The notes beneath the pieces were generated by a model. It saw only the letters and a program-made list of their open reading frames with translations, was not told the origin of the DNA and did not search any database. The translations under genes were made by a program, and so were the position numbers. This document shows, one piece after another, positions 35,663 through 44,764 of a stretch of 64,000 nucleotides of DNA; the first letter of the stretch is position 1, and the number at the start of each line of letters is the position of its first letter. Origin of the DNA: Gemmatimonas aurantiaca. GTDB taxonomy: Bacteria > Gemmatimonadota > Gemmatimonadetes > Gemmatimonadales > Gemmatimonadaceae. Where the stretch lies: the NCBI RefSeq assembly GCF_037190085.1, contig NZ_JBBCJO010000012.1, positions 558,001 to 622,000 of the forward strand, written 5' to 3'.

Positions 35663-35819
35663 TCTCGTATGTGGATGGGAGTATCCCGGGAATCGGGCGG
35701 ATCGTGGCCGTCGATTGAAATGACACGTCGCTGACAGCGGCAGGTTCTTTGGGAAGACGGGGCTCGACAAGGCCGGACGTCCCGGGGATGGCGGTGAGTG
35801 GCCCAGAGGAGGCAATGTG

Positions 35820-38800
35820 ATGATGCGAGAACACGATCTGCTGCGCGCGGACGGAGAAATCCCCCGTCCTCCGCGCCGAACGACACCGGAAACCATCGCC
35901 GAGGACGGGCGGCCGCGTATCCGCGTGCAGAGCCTGGGTGCCGCCCGGATCCTGGTGGGCGAGCAGATCATCAGCGCGCAGTCCGAAGTGGTGTTTGCCA
36001 TCCTGCTGCGCCTCGTGCACACGCCCGGGATGAGCATTCCGCGCGACATCCTGCTGTCGGAACTCTGGCCGGACCAGATGACGACCCGTCAGCGGGGCAA
36101 TCTGCGGCAGGCGCTGTACAAGCTGCGCGGCATGCAGGTGGACATCGCCCTGCGGGGCGAGACGGTGCAGCTGGCGCGCGAGCAGGTGCTGCGCACGTTC
36201 TCCGTCGAGCGGGATCTGGAGCGTTTCGACCGCGACATCACGCGGGGCGACGAACCCTTCGGCATCTTCCTGCCGGGATTCGTGTCGTGCAGTCCGGTCT
36301 TCGGGCAGTGGATCGAGCAGACGAGGGAAACGGTGCACGGCGACGTGCGTCGTGTGCTGGTGGAGATACTGCGGCAGCGCCGGGAGCGTGCCGACTGGGG
36401 CGCGACGGAAGTGCTGTCGCGCTGGCTGCTGCAGTTCGATCCCCTGAACGAGGACGCGACGCTCGCGCTGGCCGAATGCACCATGCTTGCCGGCGGCAAG
36501 ATGGAAGCCGTCGCGATGCTGGACCGGTATCTGGCCGAACTCGGTCCTTACGCCGGTGACATCCGTCTGCCCGCGCAGTTGTTGCGCAAGCGATTCACCG
36601 AGCCGCCGGCGCGCCGTCGTCCATCGCTGGCCGTCACCGAACGGCACTTCGTGGGCCGGGAGCAGGAACTGGCCGAATTGACGATGTCGATGCGGCGGGC
36701 GCGCTGGCACGATGGGAGTGCCGTGTTGCTGCATGGCCCCGCCGGCATCGGGAAGACCCGGCTGGTGACCGAACTTGCGAAGGTCGCGCAGATCGAAGGC
36801 TATCGCGAGATCTGCATCGAGTGTCGTGAGACCGACCTACAGCGTCCGCTGAGTGTGTTCCTGGAAGCGTTGCCGGAACTGTTGTCGAGCCCCGGCGCGC
36901 TCGGATGTTCGCCGGAGAGCATGGCGGTGTTGAAGCGGTTGGTGGGGGAGCGGGATGGAGAGCTCACGATAACTCCAAGTACCGAGTGCTCTTCAACAGA
37001 TGATCTTCGCCAATCGAACGGGACACTCCGATTAGAAGAGACTCTTCGCAATGTCCGTACACAGTCGATCCGCCATGCGATTGTCGACATCGTTGGCGCC
37101 GTTTCGGAGGAACGCCCTCTACTCATTTCCATCGAAGATTCTCACTGGATGGATAGTGATTCATGGGACGGCATAGCTGACCTTATACAACGTATTCTGT
37201 CCATGCGCGTCTTTCTTGTCATCACCTCACGTTCAAGACAAATCCTGGCTCAACGTCCAAATAGGATTCCAGCGAACCTAGGTATCCGCGCAATCCCTGC
37301 CTTGTCTTCGCTTGCCAGCCTGAAGCTCGCTCGGGCGATAGGTGAAGACTACGCCGCCACAATGGATGCCGGGACCGAGCGTTGGATAATTGACGCGTGC
37401 GAAGGTAGTCCGTTGGCTCTGCGAGCACTAGTGAACCACTGGATCGAGACGGGCGATGCCGGGGGGATTCCTCCCACATTGCAGGCTCTTCTCGAGCACA
37501 GAATTGATCGGTTGCATCCTCATGCCTTGAGGGCAATGCAGACAGTCTGTGTGCTCGGGAAACTCGCCTCCGTTGATCGGGTTGGCCGTGTTTTGGAGCT
37601 TCCGACTCATGAACTGATCAATGCACTAGAGCAACTGCAGGAGGCGGGATGTCTCTCGAGAGCTCAAGCCGCGATGGTCGTGACTCATGAGTTGATTGGT
37701 CGTGCCGCTACGGAACGGCTCCAAGGCCTCGCTAAAGCCACCATCCATCTTGCGATTGCTCGAAGCTTGGAGGAGGAATTCAGATCCTCTCCTGAGGCTC
37801 CACTCATCATCGACGCATTGTATCACTACGCCAGTGCAGGAAGTGAAGAGCGTTGTGCTTCACTAGCGATTGCGCACACTAGAGATCTTATCCAGGCTGG
37901 TCGCCCTAAGGCGCTCCTCACACTTCTTGAATCCCTAGACATCTCGCTTGCAGATGCAGAACTGAGAGATCACGTTGAAAAACTGTGCGCCAGATTGCGA
38001 CTTGATGTGGGAGAATATGGCCGGGCTCTTCTTCATGCACCCGGGGGATACATTGTGCCATCGAATCTTGAGTCCCTTGCCGAGCCGGCCGTTGACGAGT
38101 TGCTCTCTACACTGGATTCAGCCTATCGAGCCGATGTGCTCGCCGACCGCGATGAACTCGCAAGGATCTGCGGTACTCTCGTCGGCCTACAGCACTTGGC
38201 ACCATCGACTAGAACTCGGGCGGCTGAGATTGGCCTAACGATAGCTGCCAATACTTGCGACAACTCAATTGCGTCCATGTGCTATGCTGCGGTCAAGAGC
38301 AATATGAATCTTGAAGAGCTAGCTGACGAACAGTTCCAACGCCTCTCACTACTATACCATACGATCTTTGGCGACCTATTCGCAGCCGAGCGCACGGCAA
38401 GAGACATGATTCGTCGTCTATCGAGACATGAAGCATCCAGTCATGCTGCGCAGGACATTGGACGCGCCGCCTATGCACTAAGAATCTGCGGGAAGCTCCC
38501 CGAGGCAGAAGAAGCCTTGCGACTGTCGTTCACAATGGCTCTATCGGTGGATGCGCCGAAGCTTGCGCTATATCCCGCATGGCAGCTTTCCCAAATGCAA
38601 CTCGACACGGGGAACGACTCTGAGCTTGGATACTGGACCGGTCAGCTGAGATCTTTAGTCAGATCTAACGACGATCCAATATCTACGAACTTCTTAACCG
38701 CTCACTACTGCCATATGGCAATAGAAGCTGGCATGTACCATGACGCGAATACGTTTTTGCACGAAGTACGATCCTCACTTCCAAGGATACCAACCACAAA

Positions 38801-39095
38801 GGCAAGCGCATACGTCGTTGCTCTTGAGCTAGGTGTCTCGTTGCTGGATCTCAGTTGGGAGCCGAGTGAAGCCTTGATCGCTGCGGCGATGGAAAAGCAT
38901 CGCCGCACGGCGAGTTTTGGAACGAGTGACTACCTCACGTCCACCATCGCCGCGACTCTTGTTCGAAAGAAGGAGTATCGTCGTGCGTGCGACTTTATTG
39001 AGGAGTATTCCAATCGGCTGCGGAGGGAGCTTGGGCCGCTATCCGTTGCACTCCAGCGCGCACGAGAAGAGGCTCGTGCTCAATGCAGCGACTAA
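35820..39095 (+). CDS. BTAD/AAA transcriptional regulator (SARP/MalT-like), compositionally mosaic
   Basis: 1091 residues; the ATG at 35820 has AGAGGAGG 7 nt upstream. Residues about 35-130 form an OmpR-type winged helix and about 130-250 a BTAD TPR domain (RQRGNLRQALYKLRG, VERDLERFDRDI). The NTPase has Walker A GPAGIGKT (306-313) and Walker B ISIEDSHW (Glu439-Asp440). From about 590 to the end are degenerate TPR-like helices, a presumed ligand-sensing part. The DNA changes from about 63% G+C to about 50% near 36960 (codon 380), between the two Walker motifs, and stays low to the stop, yet the frame is intact. The target genes are unknown. Its stop overlaps the converging HD-GYP gene. Confidence 0.88.
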   Translation: MMREHDLLRADGEIPRPPRRTTPETIAEDGRPRIRVQSLGAARILVGEQIISAQSEVVFAILLRLVHTPGMSIPRDILLSELWPDQMTTRQRGNLRQALYKLRGMQVDIALRGETVQLAREQVLRTFSVERDLERFDRDITRGDEPFGIFLPGFVSCSPVFGQWIEQTRETVHGDVRRVLVEILRQRRERADWGATEVLSRWLLQFDPLNEDATLALAECTMLAGGKMEAVAMLDRYLAELGPYAGDIRLPAQLLRKRFTEPPARRRPSLAVTERHFVGREQELAELTMSMRRARWHDGSAVLLHGPAGIGKTRLVTELAKVAQIEGYREICIECRETDLQRPLSVFLEALPELLSSPGALGCSPESMAVLKRLVGERDGELTITPSTECSSTDDLRQSNGTLRLEETLRNVRTQSIRHAIVDIVGAVSEERPLLISIEDSHWMDSDSWDGIADLIQRILSMRVFLVITSRSRQILAQRPNRIPANLGIRAIPALSSLASLKLARAIGEDYAATMDAGTERWIIDACEGSPLALRALVNHWIETGDAGGIPPTLQALLEHRIDRLHPHALRAMQTVCVLGKLASVDRVGRVLELPTHELINALEQLQEAGCLSRAQAAMVVTHELIGRAATERLQGLAKATIHLAIARSLEEEFRSSPEAPLIIDALYHYASAGSEERCASLAIAHTRDLIQAGRPKALLTLLESLDISLADAELRDHVEKLCARLRLDVGEYGRALLHAPGGYIVPSNLESLAEPAVDELLSTLDSAYRADVLADRDELARICGTLVGLQHLAPSTRTRAAEIGLTIAANTCDNSIASMCYAAVKSNMNLEELADEQFQRLSLLYHTIFGDLFAAERTARDMIRRLSRHEASSHAAQDIGRAAYALRICGKLPEAEEALRLSFTMALSVDAPKLALYPAWQLSQMQLDTGNDSELGYWTGQLRSLVRSNDDPISTNFLTAHYCHMAIEAGMYHDANTFLHEVRSSLPRIPTTKASAYVVALELGVSLLDLSWEPSEALIAAAMEKHRRTASFGTSDYLTSTIAATLVRKKEYRRACDFIEEYSNRLRRELGPLSVALQRAREEARAQCSD

Positions 39096-40417
39096 GCAAC
39101 GGCGGGAGTCTTTACTCGCTTTCTCACGATCTCCAGGATCTGCGTGAGCGAGTGAACTTTACCAGAATCGGAGCTATCAAAGAGTCTGCGGAAATCAGGC
39201 GATCCTACCAGTGCATCGCAGATATCTGGATCGAACTGAATGCCCCTGAACTTCCGCAACTCCTCGCGGACTTCAGCTTCACCCAAAGCTTTTCGATATG
39301 GACGATCCGTAGTCATCGCATCAATCGTGTCAGCGAACATGATGATTCGTGAACCTAGAGGGATTTCTTTCCCCTTCAATTGATCGGGATAGCCCGTTCC
39401 ATCCCAGTTTTCGTGATGATGCCGAACCGACGGGACGATATCTTGGAGATCTGAAATCTTCGCAACGAGCTCTGCGCTCTTGATTGGATGAAGTTCCATG
39501 ATGGCTCTTTCTTCTGGAGTTAGCCGACCAGGCTTCATCAAAATCGGTGCGAAGATTTCATGGATTTTACCAACATCATGCAGCAACGCGGCGATCGAAA
39601 TTCGATCTATCTCCTTTGGCGTCAGTCCCACGACCTGGGCGATGATCCTGGAATACCGACTTACACGCTGAGAATGACCGGAGGTGTAGGGGTCTCGAAA
39701 CTCGACAGTATGAACAAAGAGCTCCAATAGCTCCTTATTAGTCGTCTCCAGCTGATGCTTAGACTGATAGGTGAGTCTCAGGCCAAGAATAAGTGCGCAA
39801 AGAACTCCAACACCCCACCCTCCCCAGTCAACATAGGCTCTGGCGAAAGCGAAGACACCCGGAATAGCGACAATGTCGTAGACCAATCCTGCTGAATTGC
39901 CGCCCGCCCAGGTCTTTATGATGCTCTTCCCCTCAGCTAGTCCGATGACAGCAGCGACAGCAAGGGTGTTCACCAGAAGAAAAACAACGACCGCAGCTAT
40001 GTGTGGTATAGGCTGGAAGCTAGGATCGATCTGCAGCGCGCGACCGCCGAGTAGCAAATAGCATGCGCTAGAGATACACCCCGCAAGCACGATCTGACTA
40101 ACATTGAAAGCGCGCTTGATAGCCATTTTGGGCTTTATCAATTCCGCCACCATTGCCGATGCACCGACAATTCCTACGGTGGCCCAAGATGGATACAGAA
40201 CAAATGCTGTAAGAAATGGGATGAAAGAGACAGCACCGAAGGTGCTGCCCTGGACTCGGTAGCTCAGAATCGTTCCAAGAAAGGCAACGAGCGTGAGCCA
40301 GCCTGCTCCCGCAAGGAGAGACAGCTCTACCTGGGGTTGATAGAAATAGAGCCCGACAAGCGAGGCAGCTGCAGCTGCCACGATCGCGTATACGTAGGCG
40401 ATTACGCTTGTCTTCAT
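39092..40417 (-). CDS. HD-GYP cyclic-di-GMP phosphodiesterase with membrane sensor
   Basis: 441 residues from the ATG at 40417 (a TTG at 40444 is an alternative). Residues 1-215 contain six or seven membrane helices, a MASE-type sensor. The HD-GYP domain follows: DPYTSGHSQRVSRYS (243-256), LLHDVGKIHEIF with HD at 280-281, and HHHENWDGTGYPDQLKGKE with GYP at 342-344. All residues for metal and phosphodiesterase function seem present, so it should degrade c-di-GMP. The DNA is A+T-rich like the second half of the neighbouring ATPase gene, and the two stop codons overlap tail to tail. A 23-codon frame lies 39 nt upstream. Confidence 0.92.
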   Translation of the reverse strand: MKTSVIAYVYAIVAAAAASLVGLYFYQPQVELSLLAGAGWLTLVAFLGTILSYRVQGSTFGAVSFIPFLTAFVLYPSWATVGIVGASAMVAELIKPKMAIKRAFNVSQIVLAGCISSACYLLLGGRALQIDPSFQPIPHIAAVVVFLLVNTLAVAAVIGLAEGKSIIKTWAGGNSAGLVYDIVAIPGVFAFARAYVDWGGWGVGVLCALILGLRLTYQSKHQLETTNKELLELFVHTVEFRDPYTSGHSQRVSRYSRIIAQVVGLTPKEIDRISIAALLHDVGKIHEIFAPILMKPGRLTPEERAIMELHPIKSAELVAKISDLQDIVPSVRHHHENWDGTGYPDQLKGKEIPLGSRIIMFADTIDAMTTDRPYRKALGEAEVREELRKFRGIQFDPDICDALVGSPDFRRLFDSSDSGKVHSLTQILEIVRKRVKTPAVA

Positions 40418-40456
40418 CGACTTTGTAAAGTGTGGCCCCGTCAACCAAGCTAAGGG

Positions 40457-40528
40457 TCAGCCCCAGAGCTTGAGGTCAGCCAAAACGAACGACAAGAGTG
40501 CATCCACGAGCTCGGCCAGGAACTCCAT
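40457..40528 (-). CDS. Predicted 23-residue hydrophobic peptide
   Basis: Open frame ATG to TGA of 23 codons on the minus strand. The peptide begins MEFLAELVDALLSFV and ends in ADLKLWG: a hydrophobic, amphipathic helix with acidic residues near the start and Lys-Leu-Trp at the end, suited to membrane binding. Its start has GGAGGTGA 6 nt upstream, an eight-base match to the anti-Shine-Dalgarno. The stop is 39 nt before the HD-GYP ATG, so it could be a leader peptide coupled to that gene or a small membrane protein acting with it. No homolog is known to me. Confidence 0.6.
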   Translation of the reverse strand: MEFLAELVDALLSFVLADLKLWG

Positions 40529-40534
40529 TCTGCG

Positions 40535-40542
40535 TCACCTCC
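40535..40542 (-). promoter_or_regulatory. Perfect Shine-Dalgarno sequence of the 23-codon frame
   Basis: GGAGGTGA on the minus strand, 6 nt before the ATG at 40528. It is the longest anti-Shine-Dalgarno match I noticed among gene starts here, and it stands where no gene would otherwise be called (40445-40719). Confidence 0.75.
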
Positions 40543-40719
40543 CGTTAGGCAGTCACGCGCGTTCCGCTCGGAACACCGCGTGCTCTCTTATGGTTGGCTC
40601 CGCTCCTACTGCTTGGCCTGCCCGCTCAGCTCCGCTCTACGACGGTTGACGGGGACAACGTGATGGTTCGTCGAATACGGACGAATGAAGGTCGGTGGAC
40701 GGACACCGTCGGCGGCGTC

Positions 40720-41679
40720 CTATCTGTCCAGATACAACCAGCGGTTGGTCGCGTCGAGCACCGCCAGAACGGCGCTCGTCTCCGCGGTCTCCCGCACTTC
40801 GCAACTCCCTGTCAGCACCACGGGTTCACGACCGATCCGTACGGCAATGCTCACGAAAACGAATTCCCGATCGAAGGCTTCGATCAGCGTCGCGCCCTCC
40901 AGGCCGAGCCCTCGCTCGCCACCCGGGGAACCACGCGAGGCGGCAATCGCCTGCACCGTAGCCCGCGCCGCCAACTCGATCCGGGAACGCTCCGTTTCCT
41001 GACCGTCCGCTTCACCCACGTACGTCTGCCCTTCACGCGACAACGTGACCAGGCAGGTCACCCCACGCGCGCGCGATCGCCGGACTTCGACGTCCTCGAA
41101 GATCAGCAACCGCCGGCCCAGCTCCGTGCCGGGACGGGACACTACGGGTGTAGACGACTCAGTTCGGTTCAGGGCACTTTCCCGTGCGCCGCGCTCAGGG
41201 CCACTCCGGACTTCCACGCCCCCGGCAGGCAATCGGCCCTCCACCGCCCCGCCCACGGCGGCGTCGGACGGAGATGCCGGAGCGCCAGTGGCCGGGACAG
41301 TCACCGGCGATGGCACCGAGGTGGGCATGATGGGGGGCGCACCACCCGACACCGCTGCGAGACCGCTCATCCCCGAAAGCGGACCGACCGACGACACATC
41401 CGCGGCCCTGGGCGCGTCGAGCGTCGTGGCGATGGAAACCTTCCGATGGTTCACACGGAGCCCGAGCTGCGCCATCAGCGCACTCTCGATGTTCCGCACC
41501 GTGTGCTTCGGAAGCACCTGATCTGTCGTGAGGACGTGAATTTCGTCGATCGCGCCCGTCTCATTTGGTACGATGCGAACCGACAGGACGCCCGGAAGCG
41601 TCTGGATCAACTCCTCGGCTCGCCGGATGGGAAGCACACTCCCTGCGATCGTTCCAGCGGTCGCGGGTGGGGAGGTCAT
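40720..41679 (-). CDS. Hypothetical two-domain protein
   Basis: 319 residues. Residues 15-88 (RAEELIQTLPGVLSVRIVPN, EIHVLTT, VRNIESALMAQLGLRVNHRKVSIA) look like a small alpha/beta domain. A Pro/Ala/Ser-rich linker of about 90 residues follows. The C-terminal 125 residues (RLLIFEDVEVRRSRARGVTCLVTL ... ATVQAIAASRG ... EAFDREFVFVSIAVRIGREPVVLTGSCEV) form another compact alpha/beta domain. No signal peptide, membrane helix or catalytic motif is visible. I do not recognise a named family. The ATG at 41679 has no clear ribosome-binding site. Confidence 0.75.
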   Translation of the reverse strand: MTSPPATAGTIAGSVLPIRRAEELIQTLPGVLSVRIVPNETGAIDEIHVLTTDQVLPKHTVRNIESALMAQLGLRVNHRKVSIATTLDAPRAADVSSVGPLSGMSGLAAVSGGAPPIMPTSVPSPVTVPATGAPASPSDAAVGGAVEGRLPAGGVEVRSGPERGARESALNRTESSTPVVSRPGTELGRRLLIFEDVEVRRSRARGVTCLVTLSREGQTYVGEADGQETERSRIELAARATVQAIAASRGSPGGERGLGLEGATLIEAFDREFVFVSIAVRIGREPVVLTGSCEVRETAETSAVLAVLDATNRWLYLDR

Positions 41680-41839
41680 GCCGAAATTGACGGGAATGGA
41701 CAGGCTGAGCTCCGCGGCGAAGGCGAACCGGAGCGCACGCTCCGGCTGTCAACGAGGCAAATATGTGGCCGAGATCGCATTGTAGCAAGGCTCACGATCT
41801 TCCAACCACTTGTCCCGCATGAATGTAGACCTCGATACC

Positions 41840-43522
41840 TCAAGTTTCGTCGAGGGAAGCGGCTCCGTCGGCCCCTTCCTCCCCCTCGTACTCCCGCAAC
41901 TTCCGGTATAGCGTCCGCTCCCCGATCCCCAGCTGCTCGGCGGCCTTCCGCCGATTGCCGCCGGTTTCCCGAAGCGCGGCCTGGATGGCCACCCGCTCGA
42001 TTTCCGCCATCGTCATGCCCAGCCCCAGCGTGATCACGGCCGGAGGCGGGTTCTGATCCCGGGGTTCGATGCCGCGGCCCAACCCGCCGGCATAGGCCGG
42101 TCCCGCCAGCTCCTCGTGCCCCGTCAGCACGGACGCCGGACGCACCTCGCCAACCCACCCGCCGGCCATCCCGGCAGGCGCGGGGACGACACGCGTCTCC
42201 ACATCCATGCGACGCCGCAGCTCTTCCACCTGCAACTTGAGCTCGACCAGTGATCGCACGATGAATTCGAGCTCGCGTCCCTGTGCCCGCTCGGCGCCCT
42301 GCAACACCGGGCCGATATGCACGGGCAACAAACGGCGTCCACCGCCCTCCCGAATCGCCCGGGGAATGTCGTCGGCCACGATCTCCCGACCGTGCGCCAG
42401 CACCACCATGCTCTCGACCAGATTGCGCAACTCGCGCACGTTGCCCGGCCACGAATACTCGACCAGCAATTCGAGTGCGTCGGCGGAAATCCCCTGGAAC
42501 GTGCGATCGTGCAACGCCGAAAACTCCGTCACGAAGCGGCGCACCAGCAGGGGAATGTCCTCCCGCCGTTCACGCAGCGGCGGGAGATACACATTCAGCA
42601 CGTTGAGCCGGTAGAACAGATCGGCACGGAATCCGCCTTCTTCGACATGTTCACGCAGCGGTCGGTTCGTCGCGGCCACCACACGCACGTCCACCGGAAT
42701 CGACTGACTGCCACCCACGCGCGTGACCTCACGCTCCTCCAGCACACGCAGCAGCTTCACCTGCGTGGCCGGCGGGATCTCGCCGATCTCATCGAGGAAC
42801 AACGTCCCCGTGTCCGCCAGTTCGAAACGCCCCAGACGGCGTTCGGCCGCTCCGGTGAACGCACCCTTCTCGTGACCGAACAATTCGCTTTCGAGCAGCG
42901 TCTCCGGCAACGCACCCACATTCACCGCGATGAACGGCTTGCCACGACGCGGACTCAGACGGTGAATCGCACGGGCCACGAGTTCCTTGCCCGTGCCGCT
43001 CTCCCCTTCGATAAGCACCGTGCTCGAGACCGGCGCGATCTGCTCGACCTTCACGAGCACTTCACGAATGGCCGCCGATTCGCCGATGAGTCCCGTGAGT
43101 TCGGCCAGTCGCCGTCGCTCGAGCCGCCGGCGGATCGCATCCACCACTTCGTCGATGCTGACGGGCTTCGGCCATGTCTCCGCATACCCGATGTCCCGCA
43201 GTCGCTCGAGCAGCGTGGCGTCGCTCACATCGGTGAAGCCGAGCACCGCGACATTGTCCCACAGCAGCTGCCGCACCAGCGCGATGTTGGCGCCGTCGAG
43301 CAATGCGCCCGTCAGCACCACGATGGACGGACGGGCGCGACGGATCTCGCCGCGCACGTCGTCCATCGGCGAGATCATGACGGTGTCGACGCCTTCGCCT
43401 TCCAGTGCGGCATTCAACCGCACGGCCGGCTCGACGTCCGTCATCAGAATCGCAATGACGCTCCGTTCCGCATCGTCCACTGCACCGCTCCGCGATGTGG
43501 TGGGGCGCGGCCGATTGCTCAC
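41840..43522 (-). CDS. Sigma-54-dependent activator with degenerate receiver
   Basis: 560 residues from a GTG at 43522 that overlaps the gcvT stop (GTGA). Residues 20-135 have a receiver-like fold, but the phospho-acceptor Asp is replaced by Thr71 (VVLTGALLDG) while the Lys of WPKP (119) is kept. The central AAA+ domain has GESGTGKE (173-180), GAFTGA (220-225, sigma-54 contact) and TLFLDEIGEIPP, then WPGNVRELRNLVE. The C-terminus has a Fis-type helix-turn-helix (ETGGNRRKAAEQLGIGERTLYRKL). It should drive sigma-54 promoters, probably controlled by something other than phosphorylation. Confidence 0.92.
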   Translation of the reverse strand: MSNRPRPTTSRSGAVDDAERSVIAILMTDVEPAVRLNAALEGEGVDTVMISPMDDVRGEIRRARPSIVVLTGALLDGANIALVRQLLWDNVAVLGFTDVSDATLLERLRDIGYAETWPKPVSIDEVVDAIRRRLERRRLAELTGLIGESAAIREVLVKVEQIAPVSSTVLIEGESGTGKELVARAIHRLSPRRGKPFIAVNVGALPETLLESELFGHEKGAFTGAAERRLGRFELADTGTLFLDEIGEIPPATQVKLLRVLEEREVTRVGGSQSIPVDVRVVAATNRPLREHVEEGGFRADLFYRLNVLNVYLPPLRERREDIPLLVRRFVTEFSALHDRTFQGISADALELLVEYSWPGNVRELRNLVESMVVLAHGREIVADDIPRAIREGGGRRLLPVHIGPVLQGAERAQGRELEFIVRSLVELKLQVEELRRRMDVETRVVPAPAGMAGGWVGEVRPASVLTGHEELAGPAYAGGLGRGIEPRDQNPPPAVITLGLGMTMAEIERVAIQAALRETGGNRRKAAEQLGIGERTLYRKLREYEGEEGADGAASLDET

Positions 43523-44643
43523 GCCTTCCCCGGGCGCTTGTAGAAGGGCAGCTTCACCACGCGCGCGGGGATGCGCTTGCCACGGATATCCACCTCGAAG
43601 CGTGTGCCTTCGACGGCCGCCGCACTCGGCAGATAACACGTCCCCACGGGAATGCCGAGCGTCGGACTCATGGTCCCGCTGCGCACCTCACCGATAGCGA
43701 CCCCGCCATAGATCACCGGATACCCGTGCCGCGGAATGGCGCGCTCCTCGAACGTGAAGCCCACGAGCTTGCGATCGGTGCCGTCCTGGTGCTGCCGGAG
43801 CAGCACGTCCTTGCCCAGGAACGGTTCGGTCTTTCCAAGCTTCACGAGCCAGTTGAGACCGGCTTCGAGTGGCGTGACCTGATCGTCGAGTTCGTTGCCG
43901 TAGAGGCAGAGGCCCGCTTCGAGACGCAGCGTATCCCGTGCGCCGAGTCCGCAGGGCGTGACCTGGCCCGCGGCCATCACGGCGTTCCACATGGCACCGG
44001 CCTCTGCGGCGTCGAAATACAGTTCGAATCCGAGTTCGCCCGTGTACCCGGTACGCGAGATGATGCAGGGAATGCCCGCCACGTTGCCTTCGGTGAACCA
44101 GTAGTACTTCACGCCGTCGAGGGGGACATCGGCCAGTGAGGCCACGAGGGCCGGCGCCTGGGGGCCCTGGATGGCCAGCAGTGCGGTCGCGTCGGAAACA
44201 TCTTCCATGGTGCACTCGAAACCACCGATGTGCGCCTCGAGATGTGCAATATCCTTGTCACGATTGCTGGCGTTGATGACCAGCATGAGGTGATCGGCGA
44301 AGCGATAGACGAGCAGATCGTCGACGATCGTGCCGTCGCTCCGCAGCAGTGTGCTGTAGTGCACCTGCCCCACGGCCAGGGCGGCGACGTCGTTGCTGGT
44401 CACCGACGACACGAAGCGGATGGCATCGGGTCCACGTACGATGACTTCGCCCATGTGCGACACGTCGAACATGCCGCAGGCTTCGCGGACGGCCTTGTGT
44501 TCGACGGTGATGCCGGCGGGATACTGCACGGGCATCTCGTAGCCGGCGAACGGAACGATCTTGGCGCCGAGGGCGACATGGATGTCGTGCAGCGGCGTAC
44601 GCTTGAGCGCCGAAGCCTGCGCGCTGGTCTCGTGTGCGGTCAT
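43519..44643 (-). CDS. gcvT: Aminomethyltransferase (glycine cleavage T protein)
   Basis: 374 residues from the ATG at 44643. Typical motifs are KIVPFAGYEMPVQYPAG, CGMFDVSHMGEV, YSTLLRSDGTIVDDLLVYR (folate-site Asp), GYTGELGFELYF and GLGARDTLRLEAGLCLYGNEL. It takes the aminomethyl group from H protein onto tetrahydrofolate, releasing ammonia. The other glycine-cleavage genes (gcvH, gcvP) are not in the window. Its stop overlaps the start of the sigma-54 activator. Confidence 0.96.
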   Translation of the reverse strand: MTAHETSAQASALKRTPLHDIHVALGAKIVPFAGYEMPVQYPAGITVEHKAVREACGMFDVSHMGEVIVRGPDAIRFVSSVTSNDVAALAVGQVHYSTLLRSDGTIVDDLLVYRFADHLMLVINASNRDKDIAHLEAHIGGFECTMEDVSDATALLAIQGPQAPALVASLADVPLDGVKYYWFTEGNVAGIPCIISRTGYTGELGFELYFDAAEAGAMWNAVMAAGQVTPCGLGARDTLRLEAGLCLYGNELDDQVTPLEAGLNWLVKLGKTEPFLGKDVLLRQHQDGTDRKLVGFTFEERAIPRHGYPVIYGGVAIGEVRSGTMSPTLGIPVGTCYLPSAAAVEGTRFEVDIRGKRIPARVVKLPFYKRPGKA

Positions 44644-44764
44644 GGCAAGATGGAAGCAGGACGCGGTCTCCATGACCACGTTCGGCTAAAGATGCCCGAA
44701 GACACGGGGTGGTGCCAGCCGCGAAACCTTCAGCCGCTCGCGACGGCGGCCGATCCAGCGGCTG

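Larger units (their letters stand above)
36960..40530. other. A+T-richer segment of probable foreign or recombined origin
   Basis: Lines counted by eye give 52% (37081-37140), 47% (38281-38340), 45% (39541-39600) and 57% (40021-40080) G+C, against 63% at 36181-36240 and similar values elsewhere. The segment begins abruptly inside the BTAD-ATPase gene and covers the rest of it, the HD-GYP gene and roughly the small frame upstream. No transposase, integrase or flanking repeats are seen. Confidence 0.7.

Noticed and set aside
36900..37020. Frameshift or sequencing join in the BTAD-ATPase gene
   Set aside because: The frame is open throughout and Walker A and Walker B both read correctly on the two sides of the composition change.
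40098..40448. A 116-codon frame overlapping the start of the HD-GYP gene
   Set aside because: Same strand, different frame; its translation is Cys/Arg-rich without structure, while the HD-GYP frame shows membrane helices there.
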